In this document: piece after piece, positions 32,872 through 43,924 of the stretch | Layout: each line of letters opens with the position of its first letter | How positions within the stretch are numbered: position 1 is the stretch's first letter | The notes under the pieces: model-generated | What the model was told of the DNA's origin: nothing | Database searches by the model: none | What the model saw: only the letters and a program-made list of their open reading frames with translations | Source of the DNA: Mesostigma viride | Taxonomy: Eukaryota > Streptophyta > Mesostigmatophyceae > Mesostigmatales > Mesostigmataceae | Direction of reading: 5' to 3' | Assembly: GCA_009746045.1 (NCBI GenBank) | Contig: RPFO01000084.1 | Span: forward strand, 1,356,176 to 1,420,175 | DNA: 64,000 nt | Program-made: the position numbers and the translations under genes

Positions 32872-34287
32872 CCTCATAGTCGTGCTGGGTAAAACGCCAT
32901 CATACTCGGTACTGTCGCTGTCTGCTTCTCCCGCGCTGGATGTCCCGGTGGTCCACAATCTCGGCCACCTCGTCTTCCTGTTCGCCGGTCTCAGGGTTGT
33001 ATTCGACGGGGGCCGGCGGATTGAGGCGACCTTGGATGGAGTTCTGGTGATACAACTTGAGTTGATCGCGATGGAAGTTGGGTGAAGTGTTCCAGGAGCT
33101 TGGGATGTCGACCTTGAACATCACATCGCCCAGCTTCTCCAAGACCTTGTGAGGCCCCAGGAACATAGGACGGAGCTTGGTCTTGAGCTCACCTCCTACC
33201 TTCTCGGAGAAACGTCCTATAGTCAGGGGCCTTCCACCAGAACCCAGTCGCCTGCCTCAATCGACGGGGTGCGCGCGTCCAGGCGACTAGCGGTCCTCGC
33301 CATATAGCGCGCGGCTGCGGCTCGGTAGCCCCTGACCGCGCTGTCATGGGCCTGACGCATCTGAACCAACAGCTTCTCCACCCCTTCCAGGGTGTCCCGC
33401 CGGACTGTTTTCTCTGCCAAAGCGGGGCTCGTGAGAAGGTCGGTCGGCGTAAGCGGGTGCCTGCCAGTGTTGAGGAAGAACGGCGTGAAGCCATGGGCCG
33501 CCTGGGGGGCGTTGTTCAAGGAGAATTCCACCAAGCCCAGAAACTCCTCCCAATTGCCTCCCACCGCGTCAGTGTAGTGCCGCATGGTCTCTTGCACTGT
33601 GCGGTTCAGTCGCCGCTCCACCAGGTGAGAGGACGAGCTGTGGTACGCTGTCCCCAATGACACCTTGGTGCCCAGTCGTTCAAAGAACTCCTGCCAGAAG
33701 CGAGCCGTGAACAACTTGTCACGGTCCGATATGAATTGCCGGCTGAGTCCGTGGTACCGAAACACGTGGTGGAGATACAACTTAGCGCAAGCCTCAGCCG
33801 TGAGCTCGGCCGGGCATGGGGCCGAGTGACACATGCGCGTCAGGCGGTCCAAGAAAACCAAGATCATGCTGTTGCCGTGCTTGGTCTTCCGGAAGGGGCC
33901 AATAAAATCCATCATCAATGAGTCCCAAGGCGCCATGGGGTCAGGCAGCGTCTTGGGGATCGCTTGTGACCCCGTGTTGCGAGACTTCATGATCTGGCAT
34001 GATGGACACTCGCGCACGTACGTCTCGATGTACTCCCGCATACCTGGCCAGTAGAAGTTCTTTCTGGCCCGCGGCAGCAGGCGATGGATTCCTTGGTGGC
34101 CACCGGTGAGGGAGTCGTGGAGCTCATGGAGCAGAGCCGCTCTACATATCTCCGGGACGTACAGGCGCCAGCAGTCAGGTCTCACCATGACATGGAGTCG
34201 TCCGTCCTGGAACTTGCACGGGAGCTTGCCCATCTGCTGAGGGTGCGACCTGATCGCCTCCAGGGCTGCTGCTTCCGTGACGGTGAA
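32872..34287 (-). pseudogene. pol: Ty3 integrase and first part of chromodomain
   Basis: In the frame after the TGA the zinc-binding HHCC is seen (ELHDSLTGGHQGIHRL ... CPSCQIM). The catalytic core follows: MMDFIGPF (D), FISDRDKLFTARFW (D), and LVERRLNRTVQE (E). A frame change near 33222 leads to LGPHKVLEKLGDVMFKVDIP and the chromodomain start EIVDHRDIQRGRSRQRQYRV, then a TGA. The chromodomain then reaches the E1 insertion point at 32871 and continues at 24427 on the other side. The chromodomain TGA is followed by an in-frame continuation, so it looks like a point mutation (CGA to TGA is plausible). Confidence 0.8.
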
Positions 34288-36437
34288 TCAGCTGATCAGC
34301 GTCTCCAGAACGGAGGTGACGGTGTACGCATCCGCCTCCTCTTCAGTCTCGAGGGTTTGGTATACGTACTCCGAGAAAATGGTGGGGGACCCAATGGGCT
34401 GCAAGTGAAAAATTCCCTGAGCCGGGACCACGTGGCTGAGTGGCAAGCGCGAATGGGACCCCTCCCCTTCCCCGGGGGCGCGCACGTCCTCGTGCGAACC
34501 CCAGTTGGGGGATAGGTCGTCCATGGTGGTACGACCCGTGTGAAACAAATAACGAGCCTGCGGCGACCGCGGAAGGTCACCATAGGACGTGCCGGGCGCC
34601 TGAGCTGGGACGCAAGTGGTATGTAGTACTCCCAGATCTTCATAGAACCAGTGGTCCGCCCGCCGGGAAAGGGCGTCTGGGACCACGTTCTCTGCACCCT
34701 TGACGTACTGAATCTTAAAGGGGGCGAACTGGGACAAGTACTCCAGCCAGCGTGCTTGACGGGGCACCAGGTTGGGTTGGGCGAGCAGATGCGTGAGGGG
34801 CCGATGATCCGTGTGGATGATCAGCCGGTGGGGATCAAGATCCCCCTGCTCGCTGATGGCAACGTCAAACTGGGCCCCGAGAAGATGATGGCGCCAGGTA
34901 TGGCAGCAGTAGACCACGGCAAGAAGCTCCTGCTGGTGTACCGGATAGTTGCGCTCGGCAGGGATCATAGTCCGGGAGATGTACTCGACCGGCTGCAACC
35001 CCTGACCCTGGTCCTGCAATAGGACACCGCCGATTGCAACCTTGCTCGCGTCCGTTGCGACCACAAAGGGCTTGGACGGGTCCGAGAGAACGAGCACGGG
35101 GGCCGTGGTCAGGCTGCGCTTGAGGGCCTCAAAGGCCTGTTGGCACGGTTCCGACCAAACGAAAGGAACACCCTTCTTGAGGAGGGCGTTAATGGGGGCA
35201 GCGATCGTCGCGAAACGGGGGATGAAACGTCGGTAATACGACGCGACACCCAAAAAGCTGCGCACGCCCTTGACGTTGGTCGGGGTCGGCCACTGCTGGA
35301 TGGAGGCGATCTTGGAGGGGTCCGTCGCAATGCCGGCAGCGGACAGGGTATGACCGAGGAACGGTACGCTGCGACCAGCGCGGACCTTGGCCTTGCGGAC
35401 CGAAAGATTCTCCTCCTCCATGATGCGCAATACCGTGGCGACGTCCTCGAGATGATCCTCAAAGGTCTTGGAGTACACCAAGATGTCGTCCAGGTATGCG
35501 AGCGCACAAGTGCGCTTGTAGGACCACGGGGGCTTCGCGCCCCGGTTGGGGTCCTCGAGGTCACGGGAAACCTGCGGGAGATGCGCGGTTCCCATGACTG
35601 GGCGGAGGATGTCATTCATGAGCATCTGAAAGCTCGCAGGGGAATTGCACAACCCCATGGCGGCCACACGGAACTGATAGTGGCCGAACGGCGTGTTGAA
35701 CGCCGTTTTATGACAGTCCTCCGGCGCAATCCTTAACTGCCAGAACCCGTCTGCGCAATCAAGGACGGTGAAACATGTGGCGCCCTGCACGCGGTTGAAG
35801 ATATCGTCGATGCGGGGGAGAGGGTACTTTGACTTTACCGTAATAGCGTTCAGCTTACGATAGTCCGTGACGAGCCGCCACTTGCCCCCAGGCTTGGGGA
35901 CCAACAGCACGCCTGCTGAGAAGGGGCTGTTGCTGGGCTCGATGAGACCCCGCTCCAGAAGCGCCATCAAGATCTTCTTGAGCTCTGCACCAGCTCCACC
36001 GGACCCATGCGGTACATAGGGGACGTCGTAGGGCCATAGCCCTCCTGCAATTGGATGCGGTGGAGCACCGAGCGCGGCGGGGGAAACTCTTGCTTACTCT
36101 CATCAAAGAGCTTCGCGCGTGCTGCCAACACCGCATTGTAGCGCTCGGTCTCCTCGGGGGTGAAGCCCACACCGATCTCATTGAGCATGAGCTCCACGGC
36201 AGCGAGGTCGAGGCGATACATGTAGTATTCCTTGCCCTGACGCAACTTGCCCTCCAAGGACTTGATGCTCATGAGGATCTGTGAGGCTTGGCGGGGTTGG
36301 GTAAATTCCCGCTCATGCGTGACGTTGTGCACAGTGGGACCCTGCGCCTGATATTCGCCAACCGGACTCCAAAAGGAGCCGTCGGGGAACCACACCACGC
36401 GACGCTTAATGCTGATGTCAACATCCTGAGCGTCCAT
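34288..36437 (-). CDS. pol: Ty3 linker, reverse transcriptase and RNase H
   Basis: After a linker frame (36437-35967) the 560-residue frame 35970-34288 contains the classic motifs. These are LLVPKPGGKWRLVTDYRKLN, FTVLDCADGFWQLRI (motif A), AFNTPFGHYQFRVAAMGLCN, ALAYLDDILVYSKTFEDHL (YLDD), FLGHTLSAAGI, and RNase H residues in VVATDASKVAIGGVLLQ and IHTDHRPLTHLLAQP. It would copy the element RNA and degrade it in the hybrid. It ends at a TGA at 34288-34290 that reads straight into the integrase in the same frame. Confidence 0.9.
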
Positions 36438-36441
36438 CCAG

Positions 36442-36687
36442 TCAATGCCAATAATGATCGATATCGGCTGCGCCCAGCGGCGCGACAGTGGCGGTAAGCT
36501 CCACAGGGATGCCCTGAATCACCGCCTTGATGTCGACTAGACCTGGCGAGGGGTTCTTGCGACCATCTGAGTAAGTCACATTTACCACTGTCGCGTGTGG
36601 CCGTATAGTGTAGCCAGCGCGACGCGCCAGTGCCTCATTGATGAATGACGTGGAAGCGCCCGTGTCGACCATGAACTGCACGTCCAT
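36442..36687 (-). CDS. Ty3 aspartic protease segment
   Basis: MDVQFMVDTGASTSFINEAL contains the retropepsin DTGA(S) active site. It continues GYTIRPHATVVNVTYSDGR. The usual ILG-type flap partner is not clear, and the frame shifts before the RT linker (36437-35967). Confidence 0.75.
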   Translation of the reverse strand: MDVQFMVDTGASTSFINEALARRAGYTIRPHATVVNVTYSDGRKNPSPGLVDIKAVIQGIPVELTATVAPLGAADIDHYWH

Positions 36688-36994
36688 GACAGTCTTCCCT
36701 TGAGGAAGGGGTCCAGTGCTGTTGATGGCACTGCCAGACCCCCTCGAAAGAGGAGCAAGCTGCGGGCCGCACTCCTCGGGGCTGCATGCGTCAGCGGGGC
36801 GTCCGCGTTGCTGCCCGAAGCCAGAATTGTAGCCGTGGCTGGAGCCTCACCAACTGGCTCCATACTCGCGCCGGTATCCGCAACTAACGGTGCCTGTACG
36901 GCGGAGCTACTGCTATCTACACTATTTACTCCTACTACGCTATCTACCCTATCTACCTGAGCTACCGCTACTTCTACCCCCAAGGGGAGGGACA

Positions 36995-38491
36995 CTACGC
37001 GCGAGGAACGGATGGCCGGGAGTCCGCCTCGTTCGACCGCCCGGTCCGCTCTTCCCCCTCCTCCGCCGGTTCCTCCTCATCGTCGTCGCCATACGCATAG
37101 CCTGGGATGGCCTGGGCATCCAGCCGCCCACTGTCCGAGTCGTGATCGGCCGCGCCTCGTTGCTGCGCTAGCACCTTGTTCACCTCGCGGGTCACCCGTT
37201 GGAAGGATGGACCTGAGGCCCGAGGCGTTTGATACTGCGCGGGCTGGCGGCGGGCATCCTGCAGCTTGGCTGCACGTGCTCCCGCATTACGGGGCTGATC
37301 GCCGCGCTGCGCAGGGTCCGGACGTTTGCCGAAGGCGGGGCCAGAGAACTGGGGTACATGCGTCTCCTCATCCTTGCGGGCGCGCAGGCGAGGGCACTCG
37401 CGCTTGAGGTGGCCAACCTCCCCGCACGCAAAGCAGCGGGACGTGGCCGGATCGATCGCATTGACCTGGAAATCAGGGTCATAATCGCTCTCCGCTGGCA
37501 GCTCGTAGCCATACGCCGGCGTCCTCCTGTGCGACCTCAGGGTCCGCGGTGGTGAAGTGGACGCGCCGGGGTGCCGCAAGCGGGAAGCGCCGTGTAGATG
37601 CTGCACGGCGGCGGGCGATCACATCCGAGACTTGTAGCAGGTACTGCTGAATTTTTATCACATCCCACTCCTCCCATGGGACCTCGGCATAGTGCTTGAG
37701 CACCTCATCCAAGAGGTCCGGGTGCAGCGCCTCGATGAACCGTGCCTTGTACTCGGTCCAGGTCATGTCGTCAAGCCGGGCAGTGTACGCCTCAAACTCG
37801 GTGAGGAATTCGCGTGCTGCCCTGACGGAACTTGCCAAAGGCCAGGCGCTCATGGAGCTTGTAGTCCGGTGGCACCAACTTGCGCCGGATGCGGGCCATC
37901 AGCTCCTCGACCGTGCGCGGGTAGGTGCGTGACGCGACGCTCTCACAGTGGAGGATGCCGACAACGGACGGATCCATGCACATGGCTACTAGATAGGGAA
38001 TTAGCACATCAGTGGCCAACTCCCAATCGTGATGCTCGCACCATGCCCAATAGACCGCCAACACCATGCGTTCTCACTCATCGATCTCGCGCGGGGTCAT
38101 GTCCGCGCGCAACTTGGGCACGGTTTTGAAATCGGGCATGGGCGGAGCCTTGACCGTGGCCGCCCGCGGGCCTCCTTTAGCGCAAAAGGGCGGACGGTTA
38201 AAGGACGCCGGCAGCGATGGGGGCCCAGCAGCCCGCGGCTGGCTGCGCGAGGTCTCAGCTCCTCGCCGCAACCAAACGGATGTCGGGTGTTCGTAACCGG
38301 GATCGTTGAGGTCTAACCGGCTCGATCAGATTCAGGTTGGGGCCATGCGCCATGCTAGGACGCGCGGGGCCCGTCGCTGGGAGGGACTGACCCAGGCGCG
38401 TCTCAGGGCGCTCCTCGGCATCCTCATCGTAGCGGGGGGGAAGTTCGACCTCCCCCTCCTCCGTCGACCAAATTTCGCCGCGCGTAACCAT
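36995..38491 (-). pseudogene. gag: Ty3 Gag (capsid and zinc knuckle)
   Basis: Frames on the minus strand in series: EIWSTEEGEVELPPRYDEDA (start), MPDFKTVPKLRADMTPREID, then AVYWAWCEHHDWELATDVL and VEELMARIRRKLVPPDYKL, then FLTEFEAYTARLDDMTWTEY and FIEALHPDLLDEVLKHY. The last frame ends with CFACGEVGHLKREC, a CCHC knuckle (about 37391-37432). The order and the EFxxYxxxLDDMTW...FIxALHPDL pattern fit Ty3 capsids. Three or more frame changes are present. Confidence 0.7.
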
Positions 38492-40242
38492 TAATCATTT
38501 AATGAATCATCTATACAACACTGTTACGGCTTTATGACACATCCGTCATTGCCTTTCATCAAATACGATGACAGCTGGTTATCTTCAGCTGGTTATCAAA
38601 TCTGGTCGCTTGCTAGGGCATCATGCTGACCGCTCCCATTTCATTCTCGTGGTGCCTGCATGATCGAATCCAAGCAAACCGCGACACAATATGCAAGAGA
38701 AAAAAAAGATATCAGATCCTTGACATAGACATCACCATTCTACAAGGAAGAGCTCACCAGCACCTAACGGTCCAATCATGCAGCAAATGTGTAGAACACG
38801 ATTTATGACCCAACACTCACTCTTATGGCAAAGCAGCCCATACACATGAATCATACCATGCGCCAGATGTCACACGAGCAATTAAGCCACAATGTTGTCG
38901 TCGGATCAGAAAGCAACAAACGTGAAAACGCTAGCGGCCCAAATCTGAGATTCCGCGGAACACAGAAAATAAGAAAGCTCAGAAGCTACCAGCAAGGGAT
39001 CGAACATAGGACCTTTGGCATGATTTCGCGGCTGTGTGAGTCTCCTGATCCGAAGGCATCTCACTTAATAAACGTTTCGAAACAGCCAAACTGCGAAAAA
39101 TCTCTTACCGGAGAGAGTTGCCAATATCAAGGAGACAACCAGCGCAGGCCAGAAATCGGGAGAATCCGGACCATGGGAGCTCGAGCCTGCCGTTATCTTG
39201 TCCGCGTTTTCGAGTCGTGCAGGATTATGAATATGAATGGAGATGGAAATGTGTAGCCTTGTGCATTGAAATTATGGCTGGCTGACGTGAAGAGCGACTA
39301 CATGACCTAGACGGTGGCGCCGGAAACAGCTTGCTTGATTGTGTTTCATCGTTGGCAACGAGTCCATCGACTACTTTCTCTGGGCGGCAAACTGCGGCAA
39401 ATTGAACGCAAACCTCATCATGAAATCTTGACCGTCGAAACGTAACGATCCGACGACTTATGCAGTATGCCGCGTAATTTTCTGTTGCGGGAGAGCCGTT
39501 GGGCCGGTTCCCGACGCGGGCGACCAGTGGTTTGCATTAAGTTAACTTACCTGAAGTTCTCCAACAGAAGTGACCCAAGCCGCATGATGGCGCTCATCGA
39601 CGGCCTCAGTCTATTGACGCGTCGGCCCGATTTTGGCGGCACCCAATTTGACACCAACGGCACCTACCGACAAAGGGCATACGTACGTTTCACGCGCACC
39701 ACGACCTTCGAGCTCTGCTATGGCGGTGGTGCCGTGGGGCCCGCATCAGACTGCGCCGGCGGGCCCTTATCTGCTATGGCGGTGCTGCCGTTGGGCCCGC
39801 ATCAGAATTCAGGCCCTTTATGCAGGCGGGCCCTAATGCATGTTACTTTTTTATTCTTCTGCATACAAATATGAAGCAATGAGGTCGTGTCCTCCGGATT
39901 TTTGCATTTGCACTGTGTGCAGTTCTTGGACGTTTGGAAACATGCATGATGGCATGTGGCTAATGTAATGACTGACTAGCTAGACCGTTTCAGTGGTTTT
40001 TCATTTGCGGGTTTTTCCTCGTAAATGGTGGGAAAGCGACCGCAGCAATGGTTCTCACCACTAGACACTCCCGGCCAGTGTAGCTCGAAAAACACGCCCT
40101 GATCAAGCAAGCTGTTTCCGGCCCCACTGTATAGGTCATCTTACAGTCGCTCTTTGCGTAAGCCAGCCATAATTCCAATGAACAAGGCTACACATTTGCA
40201 TACTCTTTTCTTGGTTATCGGTGTGCCTTTGTTTGGATGCAG
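38492..40242. other. Unexplained region between the Ty3 element and CACTA copy 2
   Basis: No LTR, terminal repeat or gene could be identified. A B-box-like GTTCGATCCC (minus, about 38994-39003) is not backed by a tRNA fold. The plus frame 39467-39874 has a duplicated GGGCCCGCATCAGA motif and no known domain. 40200-40268 is a near-copy of 40588-40656 (intron end plus exon start of the transposase). Confidence 0.35.
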
Positions 40243-40971
40243 GGGGGATCGCTGTGCTGACACAACGCGGCAAGGGATTTGCTGGTAGAAGATGCCCTTC
40301 CCATGGCTGATTACAGCGACCCTGTGAATGGCGACGAGGCCTACTGGTGAGCCTTGTTTTTTGCAAATGCTACTTACGTCGTCTGCTTTGGTTATTTTAA
40401 TTCAGTCCAGTTGAAAGGCGCCTTGGGATTAGCCAATCATGTTTTACTGTCACAAAGCCAGCCCTAGTAATTAACATCTAGTTTGTTTGGTTTCACCCAT
40501 CCGGGTGCCATGATCTTGCCGCCAGTAAAAGCGTCCTGTGTTGTATCTGTTCTAATTTTTTTAATAACCAATACTTGCAATAATAATACTCTTTGCTGGG
40601 TTATCGGTGTGCATTTGTTTGAATGCAGGCGAGATCGCTGTGCTGACACAACGTTCAACGTGATGGCATGGGCATCATTAAACCTGACGCCGCTTGTGCC
40701 GCAAGGCATTGTAGCGGCGTGTGGGGGCGTGAAGCGCTACGCGGATTCTTTCCACAAAGTCAGGATACATGGGTTCAACTACCGCACGGAGGCTGCTCCT
40801 ACGGATGCTGGACCTAGCCAGCCCACCGTTGTAATTGAGGAGGTCCCTATGGCAAAGAGGGCCAGTGGAAGGCAGCGTAAAGCTGTGAACTATTGCGACA
40901 CTGGTGGGGATGACACTATGTCATCAGAAGATGTTGATGCAAGCAAGTTACCCCTCGGACAGCAGTTCTGA
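40243..40971 (+). pseudogene. CACTA-like transposase C-terminal exons (copy 2)
   Basis: Exon one encodes LLVEDALPMADYSDPVNGDE before donor GTGAGC. Exon two starts after acceptor GAATGCAG and encodes LNLTPLVPQGIVAACGG, VRIHGFNYRTEA and a C-terminal KRASGRQRKAVNY, with a stop at 40969-40971. The corresponding copy 1 exons are 1041-1237 and 1462 onward, with the same intron position and phase. This supports a real spliced gene family. It is truncated at the 5' side. Confidence 0.6.
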
Positions 40972-41418
40972 AGAAGATGACTTTTGATATAATGGGCATG
41001 ACAGCACTGTTTATGGAATGATGTGCTGTTTTATATTGTATGATAACCCCATAATGCACCTTAGTGGTGTTGAGTTTTTTTTAACGTCAAGGACTTAATG
41101 AAATAAAGCTCATGATTTTTCTCGTGTTACACTCTTGGTGAGAAATTTCTCACCATGTTGACTTGTGAATTTTCTCGTGTTATACTCTTGATGAGAAACT
41201 TCTCACTTTTCTCACTTTTCTCACTTTTTCTCACCCATTCTCACCTTTTTTCTCACCCATTCTCCCCCTTTTCTCACCAAAATCTCACCCTGGCGAGATT
41301 TTTTTGCTAGTGTTTGCGGGAAAAAATTGAGATTTTTCTCAATTTTCTCAAAAAATTCTCACAAAGGGTGAGAAAATTGAGGGTTTTGAGAAAATTCTCA
41401 GAATCTGAGTTCCTAGTG
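40243..41418 (+). mobile_element. CACTA-like transposon, copy 2 (right end)
   Basis: Two transposase exons (40243-40347 and 40629-40971) match copy 1. Then comes a subterminal region (41110-41410) dense in TTCTCA/TGAGAA-type repeats and the terminus GAGTTCCTAGTG at 41407-41418. It is followed by CAC and then the reading frame of an older RT element, showing it inserted into that element. The 5' part of this copy was not found. Confidence 0.65.
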
Positions 41419-42411
41419 CACACCGAAAGCATGGGGCGGCACAGCAGATGCATCCACACCCACTTCCCAAGCACAGAACTAAGTTCGCGGTAGTATGTAA
41501 ACCCGCGATATAAGATTCTATGAGTAGCAGCGATAACTGCCACCGCACGCTCAGGAACAGGCACCACGTCACCATCTCTTTGGTGAATGACACCCACCGC
41601 CTGCACACCAGTCTGCTCTGCTGTCGCCCGTACCACCTTGTCAGACTTCTGCACCAGCCCAACAGCGGCGTAGGCAGCCTGAACACAATCTAGCTGCTGA
41701 TTCACCCCATCCACCGACGCACAGTGGGTAAAATGGAGGTCATCGATCGTCACAGCATGCATACCTTCCAGATCCTGCCGAGATTCGAATTAAGCACGGC
41801 GAGGGCGCCAATTAAGGGCGCAGCAGGGTCCTCCTCCAGCCTCAGCCGGACGGTCTCCCCCGCCTCGTTGGCCTCCGCCACCAGGATCAGCGCGGACATA
41901 TTGATGCTCAGCCCACGACTAGCCTCCAACGGCGGCTTGGGGCCACAGCGGTATACAACACAGACTGATGCACACACTGGGCCACGGCGACGGCCACCTT
42001 GTTGCCCATTGGCCAGCACAACATCCACGGCCACACCTTCCGACGAGCCCCACTCAGGCCCACCAGATCCGACCACACCGGCATCCACGCACAGTACCGC
42101 CGCATCCAAACTGGCAGGCGGAGTCTGTTGTAGTACGAATCCAAATCTGATACGCCCCCAAAAACATCCTCCCCAGCGCGCGTGGGCAAATCGCAAATCA
42201 CGCCAAGGTGTGGTAAAAAAGCGGGCATAGGATCTGGTAGTGGCATGTTGCCACACCGGTTATCCACAATCAGCCGTATACGGCCGTCGGGCTTTCCGAC
42301 CCCAAAAGTACCGTTCACCATAGGCGGCTCCTCCTCAAAAAATCCACCCAAAATCCCCCTCTCCACAACACCGTGCAAACCCGCGCGAACTCCTCCATGC
42401 TACACCCCCGC
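41419..42411 (-). pseudogene. Older RT element, segment 3 (reverse transcriptase core)
   Basis: Minus frames read MVNGTFGVGKPDGRIRLIVD, VFGGVSDLDSYYNRLRLPVW (motif A-like), then, after a shift, AVTIDDLHFTHCASVDGVN (motif C, IDD). This is an RT of the Ty3/DIRS-like type; the exact family is uncertain. CACTA copy 2 cuts it at 41418/41419 and E2 cuts it at 42411. Its N-terminal continuation is at 50228-50660. Confidence 0.6.
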
Positions 42412-43028
42412 AGTTAACGTAAAGGATTTACGTTAGATGGATAGAGATTGTTACGCTCTTTCCAGCGGCACCTTGAACGCCTCATTTGGTTAAGGAACGT
42501 AAAAGTTATGACGTTTCCTAGGCTGTGCCGACAGTACCCGGCGCGCCACTGTGGGCGCGTACGGACACAGGATGTACAAGTGTCACTTTGATAGTCCGCA
42601 GGACGTTGACAGGACTTGTACAGGACTTGATGGTCAATTGATAGGTAGGCGTGCTGTAGCGCGCCAGGACCTATGAGACAATTGATGCTGAGTAGTGTAC
42701 GGATAGGTCCACAGGACTAGCCGTATGGACAATTGATAGATCTCCGCGCCAAAGGCGTGCCAGAGCTCTGTGTAATCAATTGATTGACAGTTCAGCTGTG
42801 ACAGTGCAGCTGAATACTTGGACGCGTCCCTAACAACCTATATGTGTGACTTGGTCGCACCGGGACGCTAGTTCTTGCGTGCACGTTCTCTTGGCACTGC
42901 GACCCTGTCGTCTGTGCTGCGTGCAGTCTTGGAAGTGACGTGACTTACGTCTGTGTTTCCTGTTATTAATAAAGGCAACTTCCTGCAAGAACCATGGCGG
43001 AATTCGTGGCATTCACTCTCATACAACT
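42412..43028 (+). repeat. E2 5' LTR
   Basis: 617 bp. It begins AGTTAACGTAAAGG, with a short palindrome TAACGTAAAGGATTTACGTTA split across its first 25 bases, and ends CATACAACT. Immediately inside is CGTATTACACGC, not TGG. Confidence 0.9.
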
Positions 43029-43052
43029 CGTATTACACGCTTCGTTCCAAAT

Positions 43053-43763
43053 ATGCCAAATTCTGAAGAATTCCGGATTCCCGACGATGAGGAATTAGCC
43101 GCTCCGCCGGCTGATCCTTTGCCAAGAGCGGCTGCGCCGTCGTGGCAGCAATTGCTTGACGAGGTCACGACATCGCTGGACGAACTTCATCGTCAGCAGC
43201 GCGCAGCTCACGCATTGCTCGGGGATAACCCCGAGGACCCCGATTTGCCAGCACTGGTGCCGGCTATACGCGCACTGTTGGACCAGATCCGCAACATTTT
43301 ATCGACTTTTACGGTCCAGGTGCGGGGAGGATTGCGGTCGGTGAACGAGGTCACGACTGCCATTGAGGAGGTGGACAACGCCATCTCTTCACTCACCGGT
43401 TACCAGAGAAACTTACAAAACTGGGCATCGCTACGCACGGGGGGCGCGCCGGCGGTGTCGACAAACTTGTTTCAAGATCTTGCGTTGCTATCGCTGCTCA
43501 CACGCGGCGTACGCAGTCGCGAGCGCCAGGTTCTAATTAACCTGGTGGCATTTCTCGCATCTGTGCGAGAGTGGATTCCCGCGGGGTGGGAATTGTTGAC
43601 GATCTTTACACATCCTCTGCGCCTCGTAGCGCGTCGGCGCATCGCAACTTACGCGGCGGGGAGCACACCGGTTTTAATACATACCGGTGCAGGTCCAGAG
43701 CTGGATATGGAGGATCGTGAGTTCGCATACACGTACTGCGACTTCAGGGGCCTTGACTATTAA
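43053..43763 (+). CDS. E2 extra 5' ORF (ORF0) of unknown function
   Basis: 236 codons starting 25 bp after the LTR. N-terminal part: MPNSEEFRIPDDEELAAPPA. Helix-rich middle with heptad character: LLDEVTTSLDELHRQQRA and VNEVTTAIEEVDNAISSLTG. Hydrophobic segment: LALLSLLTRGV and VLINLVAFLASVREWIPAGW. The end reads YTYCDFRGLDY, conserved in E3. E3 keeps the whole frame apart from the inserted LTR element. I recognise no domain. It could be a coiled-coil, membrane-associated or RNA-binding accessory protein. Copia elements normally begin with gag here. Confidence 0.75.
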   Translation: MPNSEEFRIPDDEELAAPPADPLPRAAAPSWQQLLDEVTTSLDELHRQQRAAHALLGDNPEDPDLPALVPAIRALLDQIRNILSTFTVQVRGGLRSVNEVTTAIEEVDNAISSLTGYQRNLQNWASLRTGGAPAVSTNLFQDLALLSLLTRGVRSRERQVLINLVAFLASVREWIPAGWELLTIFTHPLRLVARRRIATYAAGSTPVLIHTGAGPELDMEDREFAYTYCDFRGLDY

Positions 43764-43774
43764 GTCGGCTAATT

Positions 43775-43789
43775 TTCTTTTCCAGTACT
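43775..43789 (+). promoter_or_regulatory. Splice-acceptor-like site between ORF0 and gag
   Basis: CTAAT followed by TTTCTTTTCCAG and TACTCGTCG lies just after the ORF0 stop. E3 has a T-run, CCAG and TACTCGTCGG at the equivalent place (near 59080-59095, minus). A spliced leader that skips ORF0 would let gag be translated efficiently. The donor was not identified. Confidence 0.35.
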
Positions 43790-43924
43790 CGTCGACATTT
43801 TTGTCGAATTTTCAACGGCGATTCGCGGGGGGGGCGACACCGGCGCAGGCGGCAGTGCGACAATTTTTGTACATACTTTTTCTGCTGCTTTGCTGAGGTG
43901 TTTTTGAATAGCTTGTAGTGCAGA

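Larger units (their letters stand above)
24353..38491 (-). mobile_element. Ty3/gypsy chromovirus, degraded, split by copia element E1
   Basis: The minus-strand order is gag with zinc knuckle (38491-36995), protease (36687-36442), RT-RNase H (35970-34288), integrase (34287-33223) and chromodomain (33166-32872 continued at 24427-24353). Element E1 plus its duplicated target occupies 24428-32866. Gag-PR-RT-RH-IN order with a terminal chromodomain defines chromoviruses, which target heterochromatin. No LTR pair, primer site or polypurine tract was found on either side, so the termini are unknown. At least two in-frame TGA codons and several shifts show it is dead. Confidence 0.8.

Noticed and set aside
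34288-34290. Functional UGA readthrough or recoding in the Ty3 element
   Set aside because: UGA also appears in the chromodomain and several frames are broken. CGA-to-TGA change is simpler. UGA is a normal stop elsewhere (COMMD gene end).
38990-39010. tRNA gene on the minus strand
   Set aside because: A B-box-like GTTCGATCCC is present, but no acceptor stem or A box could be paired with it.
38492-39290. 5' LTR of the Ty3 element
   Set aside because: No matching sequence was found near 21300-24350, and no primer site precedes gag.
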